Positions 1-10,378 of a stretch of DNA of 36,645 nt are shown here, piece by piece (the stretch's first letter is position 1; each line of letters opens with the position of its first letter). A model generated the notes under the pieces. It saw nothing but the letters and a program-made list of their open reading frames with translations. It was not told the DNA's origin and did not search any database. The stretch lies in contig CAUAWV010000021.1 in assembly GCA_958433005.1 (NCBI GenBank), forward strand, positions 1 through 36,645, written 5' to 3'. The stretch is from an uncultured Collinsella sp. (GTDB taxonomy: Bacteria; Actinomycetota; Coriobacteriia; Coriobacteriales; Coriobacteriaceae). The translations under genes and the position numbers were made by a program.

Positions 1-39
1 TGGACTTCGCGAAGTTTCCCGAGGGAAAGGCTCAGCCGC

Positions 40-188
40 CACCCTGCGACCTACCGGGGATTGCCATGACGTACGTTGGCTGAAATAAATGAGTTCCGGT
101 TGCTTCGCAAAGTCGTTCAGATGAAAACACCAGACCGCCGCGGGGCACCCTCGACCTACCGGGGGTTGCCATGACGTACGTTGGCTGA
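40..188. repeat. Pair of 43-44 bp direct repeats
   Basis: Two near-identical blocks lie at 40-83 and 146-188. They differ by one inserted G and one G/A change. Each begins CACCCT, continues with CGACCTACCGGGG and ends ATGACGTACGTTGGCTGA. The 62 bases between them are not repeated. Each copy contains the self-complementary core ACGTACGT. No credible gene covers 1-277, so this is intergenic. The array could continue upstream of the window edge. Its function is unknown; a protein-binding site or a small dispersed repeat are both possible. Confidence 0.7.
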
Positions 189-277
189 TTTTGTTTGGAA
201 TGAGATGTTGACGGTGGCTGATGGGCACAATTGCCCCGGATGCATTTCATGATGCACCTAAATGTCTGCCTTCATCC

Positions 278-754
278 TTATAGATTGTCCAGGTAGTCGT
301 CGGCATCATAGGTAAGGCTGTAGGCTTTATTCAGGATACGCACGAGCTCCTGGGCATCGTGCTCGCCGAGCGCTGAGAGCTGCTTCGAGAGCGATGCCAC
401 ACTCTCGGCATTTTTTTTCGCCGCGAAATCACGGCCTTCCTCGGTAATGCTCACCAGCACACGCCGACGATCGTTTGGATCGGTCCTGCGCTGAACGTAA
501 CCCTTGCTCTCGAGTGAATCCAAGATATGCGACATGCGCGCACGGGAGAATTTCAGCTTCTTGGCAATCTCGGAGGGAATAACATCACCGTCAATACCCG
601 ATAGATACTGTAAAACCGGTGCCTCGCCCACACTGGCGCCGCCGGCAGCACTCAAGGATCCCTTGGCAAGGGAACGTGAGTACACAATCAGTTTTCGAGC
701 GACGTCATCGTAATCCACTGGGGATATTGTCCTTTGCAACTCTAGAAGGGCCAT
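278..754 (-). CDS. MarR family transcriptional regulator
   Basis: A 158-residue winged-helix protein, the usual length for MarR regulators, which bind DNA as dimers and often control nearby genes in response to small ligands. The recognition-helix region (SRARMSHILDSLESKGYV) is followed by the wing DPNDRRR and a typical ITEEGR turn. Helices at the two ends would form the dimer interface. The start at 754 is the only ATG that fits, but no strong ribosome-binding site precedes it, so a downstream GTG is possible. The 3' neighbour is the repeat pair at 40-188; the 5' neighbour is a small membrane protein on the same strand. The ligand and targets cannot be read from the sequence. Confidence 0.9.
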   Translation of the reverse strand: MALLELQRTISPVDYDDVARKLIVYSRSLAKGSLSAAGGASVGEAPVLQYLSGIDGDVIPSEIAKKLKFSRARMSHILDSLESKGYVQRRTDPNDRRRVLVSITEEGRDFAAKKNAESVASLSKQLSALGEHDAQELVRILNKAYSLTYDADDYLDNL

Positions 755-822
755 AAAACCGTCATTTGCCGTACATTAGTTAACATTCGCAACAATTATT
801 TATGATACCCCAACGCGGAAGT

Positions 823-1149
823 CTATTGCTCGTCCTTCTTGCGTCGCATAAGCTTCTCAACGTCGATACCAGCGGCCTCGAGCATACGCTCAACATTCTT
901 TTTGGCGTTGGTCGTGCCAACCTTAAGCACAATCGAAAGCGGAGTGCCCACCACCAGGCACACGATGCCCGCGGGGACGCCCCAGCCGGGGCCGCCCTGC
1001 ATACCCCACATCCCCACCAAAAAGCCAATCGCCACGAGCGAATAGCCCAGGCGCAGCCAAACGTTGAGCCGCTGAATAGCATCGGTCTGCATCTTTGCCT
1101 CGCGGATCAAGTCGTCGCGCGAAAGGTCGTGTCCGTGTTTCTCGTGCAT
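823..1149 (-). CDS. Small membrane protein with two predicted helices, unknown function
   Basis: A 108-residue protein. The ATG at 1149 is chosen because GAGGAGG sits five bases upstream; a longer frame opens at 1191 but lacks such a site. The N-terminus is His-rich (MHEKHGHD) and charged. Two hydrophobic stretches follow, around residues 34-55 and 59-77, joined by a Gly/Pro-rich turn. The C-terminus is basic and ends RRKKDEQ. This fits a two-pass inner-membrane protein with both ends in the cytoplasm. I do not recognise a family. It lies just upstream of the MarR gene on the same strand and could share its transcript. Confidence 0.7.
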   Translation of the reverse strand: MHEKHGHDLSRDDLIREAKMQTDAIQRLNVWLRLGYSLVAIGFLVGMWGMQGGPGWGVPAGIVCLVVGTPLSIVLKVGTTNAKKNVERMLEAAGIDVEKLMRRKKDEQ

Positions 1150-1292
1150 ATGGTCCTCCTCGTGCAAAATGTGCATTATGCGCAAGTGCATCGTTTATCG
1201 AATACGTCATCTTTCAAGAGCAATATAGCGGGTGTCGTGTAGGCGATGGAGGTCGCTGGCCATATTGCCCTTGAAGGGCGGCGCAAAATCAG

Positions 1293-1322
1293 AAGGCCGT
1301 GCGGTTGAGGCCGCACGGCCTT
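1293..1322 (-). terminator. Rho-independent terminator of the PTS operon
   Basis: A perfect 12-bp stem (AAGGCCGTGCGG paired with its complement, six-base loop) lies 23 bases after the stop codon of the IID gene. On the minus strand it is followed by CTGATTTT. It should end transcription of the four-gene PTS operon. Confidence 0.85.
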
Positions 1323-1344
1323 ACAGGGGGCCAGGGGATGATGA

Positions 1345-2172
1345 CTAGTAGCTCAGTGCCGGGTCGAAGAAGCCAATAACAACGCCCACGAATGCGACCA
1401 CAACGAGGATCAGCATCATAACGATGGGGTTGACCTTCTTCTTGGTCATCATGTACCAGCAGAAGATGATGAAGACCATCGGCAGCAGGTGCGGATAGAT
1501 GCCATCGAGGGTGTCCTGGAACTTACCGCCGCCGGGCAGCACCAGGTTGGGGCTGCAGGTGATGGAGACCCAGGTAGCACCGACTGCACCGATGACCATG
1601 GTACCAACCATCACGATGGAATCGCGAAGAGCCTTTGCCTTGGGGCCGACGAGGGCCTCGACCGCCTTGCCGCCGAGCTCATAGCCCTGGTTGTAGGCAA
1701 AGCGCATGCCAAGGAACATGAGCAGGTTCCACACGACAATATAGAAGATGGCACCGAGCGGAGAGCCGCCGGTCGAGAGACCGAGGGCGATACCGAGCAG
1801 GATCGGGATCAGGGTACCGACGATCAGCGAGTCGCCAAGGCCAGCGAGCGGGCCCATGAGGCCGGCGCGGATGCCGTTGATGGCGTCGTCATCGATGGCC
1901 TCGCCGTTTGCGCGAGCCTCCTCGAGGCCGGCGGTGACGCCGACAATCATGGTGCCGATCTGCGGCTCGGTGTTGAAGAACGCGGAGTAGGTCTGGAGGG
2001 CCTGCTTCTGCTCCTCGGGCGTGTCGTAGAGCTCCTCGACGATCGGAAGCATGGCGCACAGGTAACCGAAGGTCTGCATGTGCTCCTGCGAGAAGCAAGT
2101 CAGGTTGCCATAGGACCAGTTGCGGAACGACTTGGCAAGCGTTTTCTTAGAGAGTTTCTTCTTCTCTGCCAT
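1345..2172 (-). CDS. PTS mannose/fructose/sorbose family IID component
   Basis: A 275-residue IID subunit of a mannose-family phosphotransferase system. With IIC it forms the membrane channel that takes up a sugar while it is phosphorylated. Family hallmarks are the amphipathic N-terminal part (KSFRNWSYGNLTCFSQEHMQ), the block GIRAGLMGPLAGLGDSL and a C-terminal membrane segment ending GFFDPALSY. It is the last gene of the operon. Its ATG overlaps the final base of the IIC stop codon at 2172, so the two are probably translationally coupled. The substrate cannot be assigned from sequence alone; mannose, fructose, sorbose and amino sugars are all used by this family. Confidence 0.93.
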   Translation of the reverse strand: MAEKKKLSKKTLAKSFRNWSYGNLTCFSQEHMQTFGYLCAMLPIVEELYDTPEEQKQALQTYSAFFNTEPQIGTMIVGVTAGLEEARANGEAIDDDAINGIRAGLMGPLAGLGDSLIVGTLIPILLGIALGLSTGGSPLGAIFYIVVWNLLMFLGMRFAYNQGYELGGKAVEALVGPKAKALRDSIVMVGTMVIGAVGATWVSITCSPNLVLPGGGKFQDTLDGIYPHLLPMVFIIFCWYMMTKKKVNPIVMMLILVVVAFVGVVIGFFDPALSY

Positions 2173-3029
2173 TAGATGTCCTCCTCTTCCTCATCATCGG
2201 AGCCCGAGGCGATAGCTGCCTTGGGAGCGTTTGCGAGGTCGATCTTGAGCGAAGCGATCTCATAGTTGATCAGGGCAAAGAAGCAGCCGATGCCGGCGGC
2301 GGCAATCAGGTTGCATCCCATGACAGCGGACAGGGTGAAGCCGAAGAAGAACGTGAGGAAGTCCGTCGGCTTGGAGATGACCTGCTTGAGCAGGATGGCG
2401 ATACCGACGGTAGGCAGCAGCGAGCCGACGGTGAACAGCGTCTTCATCGCGATGCCGTCCATGGGCATGTAGGTCTTCATGAGGTCGACCATGGCGGTGC
2501 CGCCCATGGTGATGATGAACGTCGGGAGGAACGAGCAGACGATGTGACCAATCCAAGGCAGAACGTTGTTGACCAGGTAGAGCTTGTGGAGATCGCCCTT
2601 CTCGAGCCACTTCCACCCCATGCCCTGCCACACCAGGTTGATGGTGGCGGTGCCATAGAAGAGCACAGTGCCGAGCGTGCCGACGGCGGCACCGAGGGAT
2701 GCGGCCATGCCGGCAGCCTCAGCGGAGGCGGGATCGATGCCCGAGTTCTTGATGGCGAGGATCGCCAGCGGGATGCCGATATAGGACACGGCGCGGACGT
2801 CGGCGGAGACGGTTCCGCCGGGGATCACGAGAGCGATGTAGACAACCTGGATGGCAGCGCCGACGAGGATGCCCGTCTGCATATCGCCCATGATGATGCC
2901 GACGATGAGGCCGGCGACCAGAGGACGACCCAGAGTGTAGTTGCCGGTCGTCGTGCCGCCCATGCCAGGCAGTGATGCCAGGCAGGCAAACAGGCCGAAC
3001 AGCGCGGCTTGGAATGCATTGATTGCCAT
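2172..3029 (-). CDS. PTS mannose/fructose/sorbose family IIC component
   Basis: A 285-residue integral membrane subunit that carries the sugar-binding part of a mannose-family PTS channel. It has about seven hydrophobic segments. The conserved N-terminal region reads GMGGTTTGNYTLGRPLVAG, and MGDMQTGILVGAAIQV is typical of family IIC proteins. It is third in the IIA-IIB-IIC-IID order. Unusually, it ends in a strongly acidic tail (SGSDDEEEEDI) that resembles the end of the IIA protein of the same operon. The start at 3029 is preceded by GAAAGGGGAAAG. Confidence 0.93.
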   Translation of the reverse strand: MAINAFQAALFGLFACLASLPGMGGTTTGNYTLGRPLVAGLIVGIIMGDMQTGILVGAAIQVVYIALVIPGGTVSADVRAVSYIGIPLAILAIKNSGIDPASAEAAGMAASLGAAVGTLGTVLFYGTATINLVWQGMGWKWLEKGDLHKLYLVNNVLPWIGHIVCSFLPTFIITMGGTAMVDLMKTYMPMDGIAMKTLFTVGSLLPTVGIAILLKQVISKPTDFLTFFFGFTLSAVMGCNLIAAAGIGCFFALINYEIASLKIDLANAPKAAIASGSDDEEEEDI

Positions 3030-3051
3030 GCTTTCCCCTTTCTTTATTCCT

Positions 3052-3072
3052 CAGCCCTTTCCCCCAGGGCTG
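3052..3072 (-). other. Hairpin between IIB and IIC genes
   Basis: CAGCCCT (3052-3058) pairs with AGGGCTG (3066-3072) across a seven-base C/T loop, in the 71-bp gap between the IIB stop and the IIC start. It has no U-run suited to termination on the minus strand. An RNA stability or processing element is plausible. Confidence 0.5.
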
Positions 3073-3100
3073 TAGGTACCAAAATGCAGCTGGCGCCTAA

Positions 3101-3589
3101 CTAGAAGCCAAACTGACCGCGGAACTTGGGCCACTCACCAATGGATTTCTCCTTGATAAGGGCGAACTCGACCGTGTAGCCGGCGTTGGTGAGATCCTCG
3201 AGCGCCTGGGCCTCTTCCTGCGTGATCGACTGGTTGTTGCCGAGCTTGGTGGCGCCGGGACGGTCGTTGCAGGGGCCGACGATGATATGGCGCATGCCCG
3301 GATCGAACCCGAAGTCGACGAGAAGCTCCTTCATGTCCTGCGGGTTCTTGGTAATCAGGAAGTACTTGGTCGGAGACTTGATAACCTTCTCGGAGACCTC
3401 CTTGAAGTGCTCCTTGGTCCACACGAACGTCTTCTTGCCCGAGGCACTCTTGTAGGCCTCCTTGAGCACGGGATTGGACGCCGCGGCGTCGTTGACGGCG
3501 ATAAGACCGTCGCAGGGATACTCGAGGGCCCAACGGGTAACGGTCTGTCCATGGATCATACGGTCGTCAATGCGGATGAACGAAATCAT
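3101..3589 (-). CDS. PTS mannose/fructose/sorbose family IIB component
   Basis: A 162-residue cytoplasmic phosphocarrier, the normal length for the family. It takes phosphate from IIA on a histidine and passes it to the sugar carried by IIC/IID. The N-terminal signature RIDDRMIHGQ contains the expected phosphorylated His13. The rest follows the family fold, including FLITKNPQDM and IIVGPCNDRPG. It is second in the operon and is separated from both neighbours by gaps holding short hairpins. The ATG at 3589 has a purine-rich AAAGGGAGAA upstream. Confidence 0.93.
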   Translation of the reverse strand: MISFIRIDDRMIHGQTVTRWALEYPCDGLIAVNDAAASNPVLKEAYKSASGKKTFVWTKEHFKEVSEKVIKSPTKYFLITKNPQDMKELLVDFGFDPGMRHIIVGPCNDRPGATKLGNNQSITQEEAQALEDLTNAGYTVEFALIKEKSIGEWPKFRGQFGF

Positions 3590-3611
3590 GCGTTCTCCCT
3601 TTCCTTATCAC

Positions 3612-3636
3612 CGGGGGTCTTTCCTCTTAACCCCCG
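3612..3636 (-). other. Hairpin between IIA and IIB genes
   Basis: CGGGGGT (3612-3618) pairs with ACCCCCG (3630-3636) around an 11-base loop, in the 79-bp gap between the IIA stop and the IIB start. As with the hairpin at 3052-3072, no clear terminator tract follows. It may tune mRNA stability inside the operon. Confidence 0.5.
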
Positions 3637-3668
3637 CTCCATCACAAAAATTGGGGCGGATGCGCTGC

Positions 3669-4103
3669 CTAGATGTCGTCGTCCTCGTCGTCGGCGTCAT
3701 CGGTCGGGACCACGAGCTCGGACATACCGTTCTTGCCCTCCTGCAGCATCATCTGCTTGAGGGAATCCAGGTCCATGGTGGCAAGCCCCATCATGGCGGT
3801 CATAGCCATGGGCAGATTCATACCGCCGAAGGCAATGGTGTGGGCGAGCAGGCCCTTCTCGGCCAGCGTGTTCAAAGCATTGGTGAGCGGCGATCCGCCC
3901 AGGATGTCACCGAGCAGGACAACCTCGTCATCGGCGGTAACAGGAGCGAGCATCGCCTTGACGTTCTCGACATACTCGTCAGCGCCCATGCCGTCCACGA
4001 GACTCGTCGACAAGATGTTCGGGGCGTCATTGCCGAGCATCTTGAGGACACTGTGCAGTCCGGGAGCGAGCGTTCCGTGACTGACCATTACCAGATACCG
4101 CAT
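3669..4103 (-). CDS. PTS mannose-type IIA component
   Basis: A 144-residue cytoplasmic phosphocarrier that accepts phosphate from HPr and passes it to IIB. The N-terminus MRYLVMVSHG holds the expected active His9, and GGSPLTNAL and GGMNLPM match the EIIA-Man fold. The ATG at 4103 is chosen because GAGAGGAGA lies just upstream; a longer frame starting at 4175 adds a tail unlike the family. This is the first gene of the operon, so its upstream gap should hold the operon promoter and the palindrome at 4190-4236. The C-terminus is very acidic (DDADDEDDDI), echoing the tail of the IIC protein. Confidence 0.92.
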   Translation of the reverse strand: MRYLVMVSHGTLAPGLHSVLKMLGNDAPNILSTSLVDGMGADEYVENVKAMLAPVTADDEVVLLGDILGGSPLTNALNTLAEKGLLAHTIAFGGMNLPMAMTAMMGLATMDLDSLKQMMLQEGKNGMSELVVPTDDADDEDDDI

Positions 4104-4189
4104 GCGGTCTCCTCTCGACCTGCCGTGTATCGCACGGCTTTGCTTTTTGCCGAGATTATTGTTGCGCTGGGGCATGTTCGGTACAAGAA

Positions 4190-4236
4190 AATAGTTGCGA
4201 ACGGCAACTATTCATCGGTTAACGGTAGCAACTATT
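4190..4236. promoter_or_regulatory. Likely GntR operator in the divergent PTS / gntR gap
   Basis: The 308-base gap 4104-4411 separates the divergent IIA and GntR genes and is AT-rich. It holds a perfect palindrome, AATAGTTGC (4190-4198), five bases, GCAACTATT (4204-4212). A third exact half-site GCAACTATT lies at 4228-4236, 24 bases from the second. A weaker half-site, ATTGTTGC, lies near 4158. Inverted repeats of this size in a divergent gap are the usual binding sites of GntR/HutC regulators. I infer that the neighbouring GntR protein binds here and controls the PTS and perhaps itself. Confidence 0.65.
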
Positions 4237-4411
4237 TTTGTGCCTAAATTATTTTTTCTTCCAATTATTTTTAAAATAGCAGGTAGATTGCCTGGTAAAT
4301 GTTTTATGTTCCTTATGTACCATACATATCAACAAGAATCGGGCCTGATATCACCGGTTTGTCCCGCAGTGTCAGACCATGTCACGTATGCTCACGACAT
4401 GGAGGTACCCC

Positions 4412-5194
4412 ATGGACATGATCTCGTTTCTCGCCTCCGAACCCTTCGATCGCAGCGGTGATACGCCGCTCTATGTCCAACTTAAACATCGAATCGCTCT
4501 GCTTATCGCCAGCCAGGCGTTCGACACCAAGACGCCGCTGCCACGCGAGCTCGAAATCTGTGAGCGGCTGGAGTTATCGCGCGCGACCGTGCGCCGTTGT
4601 TTCCAAGATCTCGTCATCGAGGGGCGCGTGGTGCGCAAACGCGGGCAGGGCACGTTCATCAAGCCCCAAACATCAGCGCCCGGCATCGACCTGGCCCTGA
4701 ATTTCAGCGCGCGGATGCGCGAAGCGGGACGGGTTCCGAGCTCGCAGATTCTCGCCTTTTCAAGCATACCGGCCATCCGTGGCATCGCCTCCGGGCTCAA
4801 AGTGCCCGAAGGGACACCCGTCTGGGAGATTCGCCGCCTGCGTCTCGCCAACGACAAACCCATGGAGCTCAACTACGTCTATATCCCCGTGTCACTTTGC
4901 CCCGAGCTCACGCGCAAAGACGTGGATGGCTCGCTCTACGCCTATATCGCGGAAAAGACCGGCATCCTGCCCGCAAGCGTCGATGCCGTCTACGAGACGG
5001 TCAACCTCGACAAGCATGAGGCGCGCCTTTTGGGACAGAACACCGGTAAGGCGGCGATGCGCATCGTGCGTTCGACCTACGACAAGACGGGAACCCCGTT
5101 CGAGGTAGGCGTGCTCATCAGCTGCGACGGTCAGGCAAAGCTGCACGTGCACATCGCCGCCGACAAAACAACCTTCACTGCCACAGCCCAATAA
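4412..5194 (+). CDS. GntR family regulator, HutC/UTRA type
   Basis: A 260-residue one-component regulator. The N-terminal winged helix spans roughly residues 18-80 and contains LPRELEICERLELSRATVRRC and the wing RKRGQGTFI. The rest is a UTRA ligand-binding domain, recognisable by VWEIRRLRLAND, the central ELNYVYIP segment and the closing strand FEVGVLISCDG. UTRA domains usually sense a sugar phosphate or a related metabolite. The ATG at 4412 is preferred to 4379 because GGAGGT lies five bases before it. It is transcribed away from the PTS operon, so control of that operon is the obvious role; the inducer is unknown. Confidence 0.9.
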   Translation: MDMISFLASEPFDRSGDTPLYVQLKHRIALLIASQAFDTKTPLPRELEICERLELSRATVRRCFQDLVIEGRVVRKRGQGTFIKPQTSAPGIDLALNFSARMREAGRVPSSQILAFSSIPAIRGIASGLKVPEGTPVWEIRRLRLANDKPMELNYVYIPVSLCPELTRKDVDGSLYAYIAEKTGILPASVDAVYETVNLDKHEARLLGQNTGKAAMRIVRSTYDKTGTPFEVGVLISCDGQAKLHVHIAADKTTFTATAQ

Positions 5195-5203
5195 ATCCAA
5201 AAC

Positions 5204-5248
5204 GTGGGCTCCGCCGTTAGAACGAACGGCGGAGCCCACACACACTTT
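5204..5248 (+). terminator. Rho-independent terminator of the gntR gene
   Basis: A perfect 15-bp stem, GTGGGCTCCGCCGTT (5204-5218) with its complement at 5225-5239 and a six-base loop, begins ten bases after the GntR stop. CACACACTTTTTG follows. This is a strong intrinsic terminator on the plus strand. Confidence 0.85.
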
Positions 5249-5283
5249 TTGTTCAGCCCTAGTCATCGCGCAAAGCCCCTTCG

Positions 5284-5415
5284 GCAGCACACGGTGCAGC
5301 CAAGTCACCGCAGGCCGGGGCGGGAGGGGCCGAGTTTCCTCCTGAGCGACTCTGCCTGCAGCCGGAGCGAAAGGGGGAAATCTCGGCCCCTCCCACCCCG
5401 GCCGGCCAGCTCAAC

Positions 5416-5431
<16 letters not shown>
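5284..5431. repeat. Long palindrome covering the 3' end of carB
   Basis: An outer 13-bp arm (5284-5296 with 5419-5431, GCAGCACACGGTG) encloses an inner 22-bp arm (5313-5334 with 5382-5403, one mismatch, very G/C-rich). The central loop is about 47 bases. The outer right arm is inside carB: it encodes the last residues before the stop at 5416. No good U-run follows on either strand, so this is not a textbook terminator. It could be a convergent-transcript barrier between carB and gntR, or a small inserted palindromic element. Confidence 0.6.
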
Positions 5432-8730
<3,299 letters not shown>

Positions 8731-8731
8731 G

Positions 8732-10171
8732 TTAGTTCTCCTCGGTCTCGGTCGCGGCGGTCTCGGCGAAATTCCAGCCAGCCAGGCGGTCCTTCGCGGT
8801 GTCGATGTCCAGGTAGTTCTCCTCGCCGTCCATGAGTCGCGTAAAGGCGGTAAAGAGATAGTGGGCATCGGTGGGGCCGGGCGAAGCCTCGGGGTGGTAC
8901 TGGACCGAGAAACACGGGGCGTCGAGCAGCTGGATGCCCTCGGCGGTGCCGTCGTTGAGGTTCACATGTGTCAGGCGAATGCGACCAAAGCGCTCGTTCA
9001 TCACGACCGGCGCGACGCCGCGACGCACCCAGGCGCGCAGGTCGCCATCGGCCGCATGCTCGGTTTCGCCGCCGGAAAGCTCCGGAATCAGTTTGCCCAG
9101 ACTGGGGAACAGCAGGCCAAAGCCGTGGTTTTGCGCGGTGATCTCCACGCGACGGCTCACCAGATTCATAACCGGCTGGTTACCGCCACGGTGACCGAAT
9201 TTAAGCTTTTCCATTTGGGCGCCGCAGGCCAAGCTGATCATCTGGTGACCCAGGCAAATACCAAAGACCGGCACCTTGCCGATCAGCTGCTGCACCTGCT
9301 CGTAGGTCTCCACCACGGCATCGGGGTCGCCGGGGCCGTTGGACAAAAAGACGCCATCAGGATTCATGTCGAGCACCTGCTGGGCGGGCGTATCCCACGG
9401 CACGACGGTGAGGTCGCAGCCGGCACGGACCAGGCCCTCCAGAATACCGCGCTTCACACCGCAGTCGTAGGCGACCACTTTGTGACGGGCAGGAGCGGCA
9501 GCCACAAGCGCAAAGCCATGCGTGGCAGGCAGGTCGGCGGCCACAAACTCGTGAGGCGCGGGACAGCTCACGGTCTTGACCAGGTTCTCGCCCACCAGCG
9601 TGGGCGCTGCGTCCAGACGCTCGGCGAGCTCGTCGACGTCGAAGATCTCTGTCGAGATAATGCCCATCTTGGAACCATTGTCGCGCAGATGGCGCACCAG
9701 AGCGCGGGTGTCGACACCCTCGATAGCGACGATGCCGTGAGCGCGCAGGTACTCCGGCACGCTGACGGCCGAGCGCCAGTTAGAAGGCGTGGCGCACATG
9801 TCGCGAACGATCATGCCGCGCATAGCCGGAGCGCTCGCAGGGCGCACGGCGTCGCCGGGGAAGGCCGACTGGACATCGGTCTCGTCGATACCGTAATTGC
9901 CGATCTGCGGATAGGTCATGGTTACAATTTGGCCGGCATAACTCGGGTCGGTCATGACCTCAAAGTAGCCCTCAAGCGAGGTGTTGAAGCAGACTTCGCC
10001 GGTCGCGGTGCCCTCGGCGCCGCATGCACGTCCATAAAAAATGGTCCCATCCTCAAGATACAGGATACAGGGACCGCAGGCGCCCTTGCTGGTTTTGGCC
10101 AGCATACGCTGGCAAAGCTCGCTGGGCGCGAAGGTGCGGGCGGCAGCGCCCGCGGTATGGTTGTTCGCCAT
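8732..10171 (-). CDS. carA: Carbamoyl-phosphate synthase small subunit
   Basis: A 479-residue glutaminase subunit that supplies ammonia to CarB. The N-terminal CarA domain includes the usual FNTSLEGYFEVMTDPSYAG region. The class I amidotransferase domain holds the nucleophile in GICLGHQ (Cys306) and the pair His426 and Glu428 in YHPEASPGP. The protein is longer than most CarA proteins (about 380): part of this is an extra segment of roughly 35 residues between QNHGF and RLTH. The ATG at 10171 is preceded by AAGGAGAA. A PyrR-like hairpin sits directly upstream. It is the first gene of the carAB pair. Confidence 0.96.
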   Translation of the reverse strand: MANNHTAGAAARTFAPSELCQRMLAKTSKGACGPCILYLEDGTIFYGRACGAEGTATGEVCFNTSLEGYFEVMTDPSYAGQIVTMTYPQIGNYGIDETDVQSAFPGDAVRPASAPAMRGMIVRDMCATPSNWRSAVSVPEYLRAHGIVAIEGVDTRALVRHLRDNGSKMGIISTEIFDVDELAERLDAAPTLVGENLVKTVSCPAPHEFVAADLPATHGFALVAAAPARHKVVAYDCGVKRGILEGLVRAGCDLTVVPWDTPAQQVLDMNPDGVFLSNGPGDPDAVVETYEQVQQLIGKVPVFGICLGHQMISLACGAQMEKLKFGHRGGNQPVMNLVSRRVEITAQNHGFGLLFPSLGKLIPELSGGETEHAADGDLRAWVRRGVAPVVMNERFGRIRLTHVNLNDGTAEGIQLLDAPCFSVQYHPEASPGPTDAHYLFTAFTRLMDGEENYLDIDTAKDRLAGWNFAETAATETEEN

Positions 10172-10181
10172 AATTCTCCTT

Positions 10182-10201
10182 CCCGGTCTCACAGGACCGG
10201 C
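10182..10201 (-). promoter_or_regulatory. PyrR-binding-loop-like hairpin before carA
   Basis: On the minus strand, CCGGTC and GACCGG form a stem around CTGTGA. The sequence GGTCCTGTGAGACC follows the PyrR recognition consensus (ARUCCNGNGAGGYU) at most positions, with a paired change at the two ends. It ends just before the carA ribosome-binding site AAGGAG, so bound PyrR could block translation in response to UMP. Further upstream, ATTATG and CATAAT form an inverted repeat near 10286-10307 that might bind a regulator. Confidence 0.55.
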
Positions 10202-10330
10202 TTAAAGGTGTGTAGTTAGGCCTCGCGGTATTGTAACCGCAAGCATGCCTCATGGCGTTAATTTCATCGAAATGTTTACGAAATGATAATTATGACTTTC
10301 TATGCATAATGATTTTTTAATCCCCGTCCC

Positions 10331-10372
10331 GGAAAAATCATCCCGCGGGGCTTGTGGCTCACGCGGGATGAT
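10331..10372 (-). terminator. Rho-independent terminator after the single-pass membrane protein gene
   Basis: ATCATCCCGCG (10337-10347) pairs with CGCGGGATGAT (10362-10372). On the minus strand the stem runs into TTTTTCC. It closes the ABC exporter / membrane protein transcript, just after the stop at 10379. Confidence 0.85.
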
Positions 10373-10378
10373 GGCGTC

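Noticed and set aside
40..188. CRISPR array
   Set aside because: Only two repeats, 43-44 bp with a 62-bp spacer, and no cas genes nearby.
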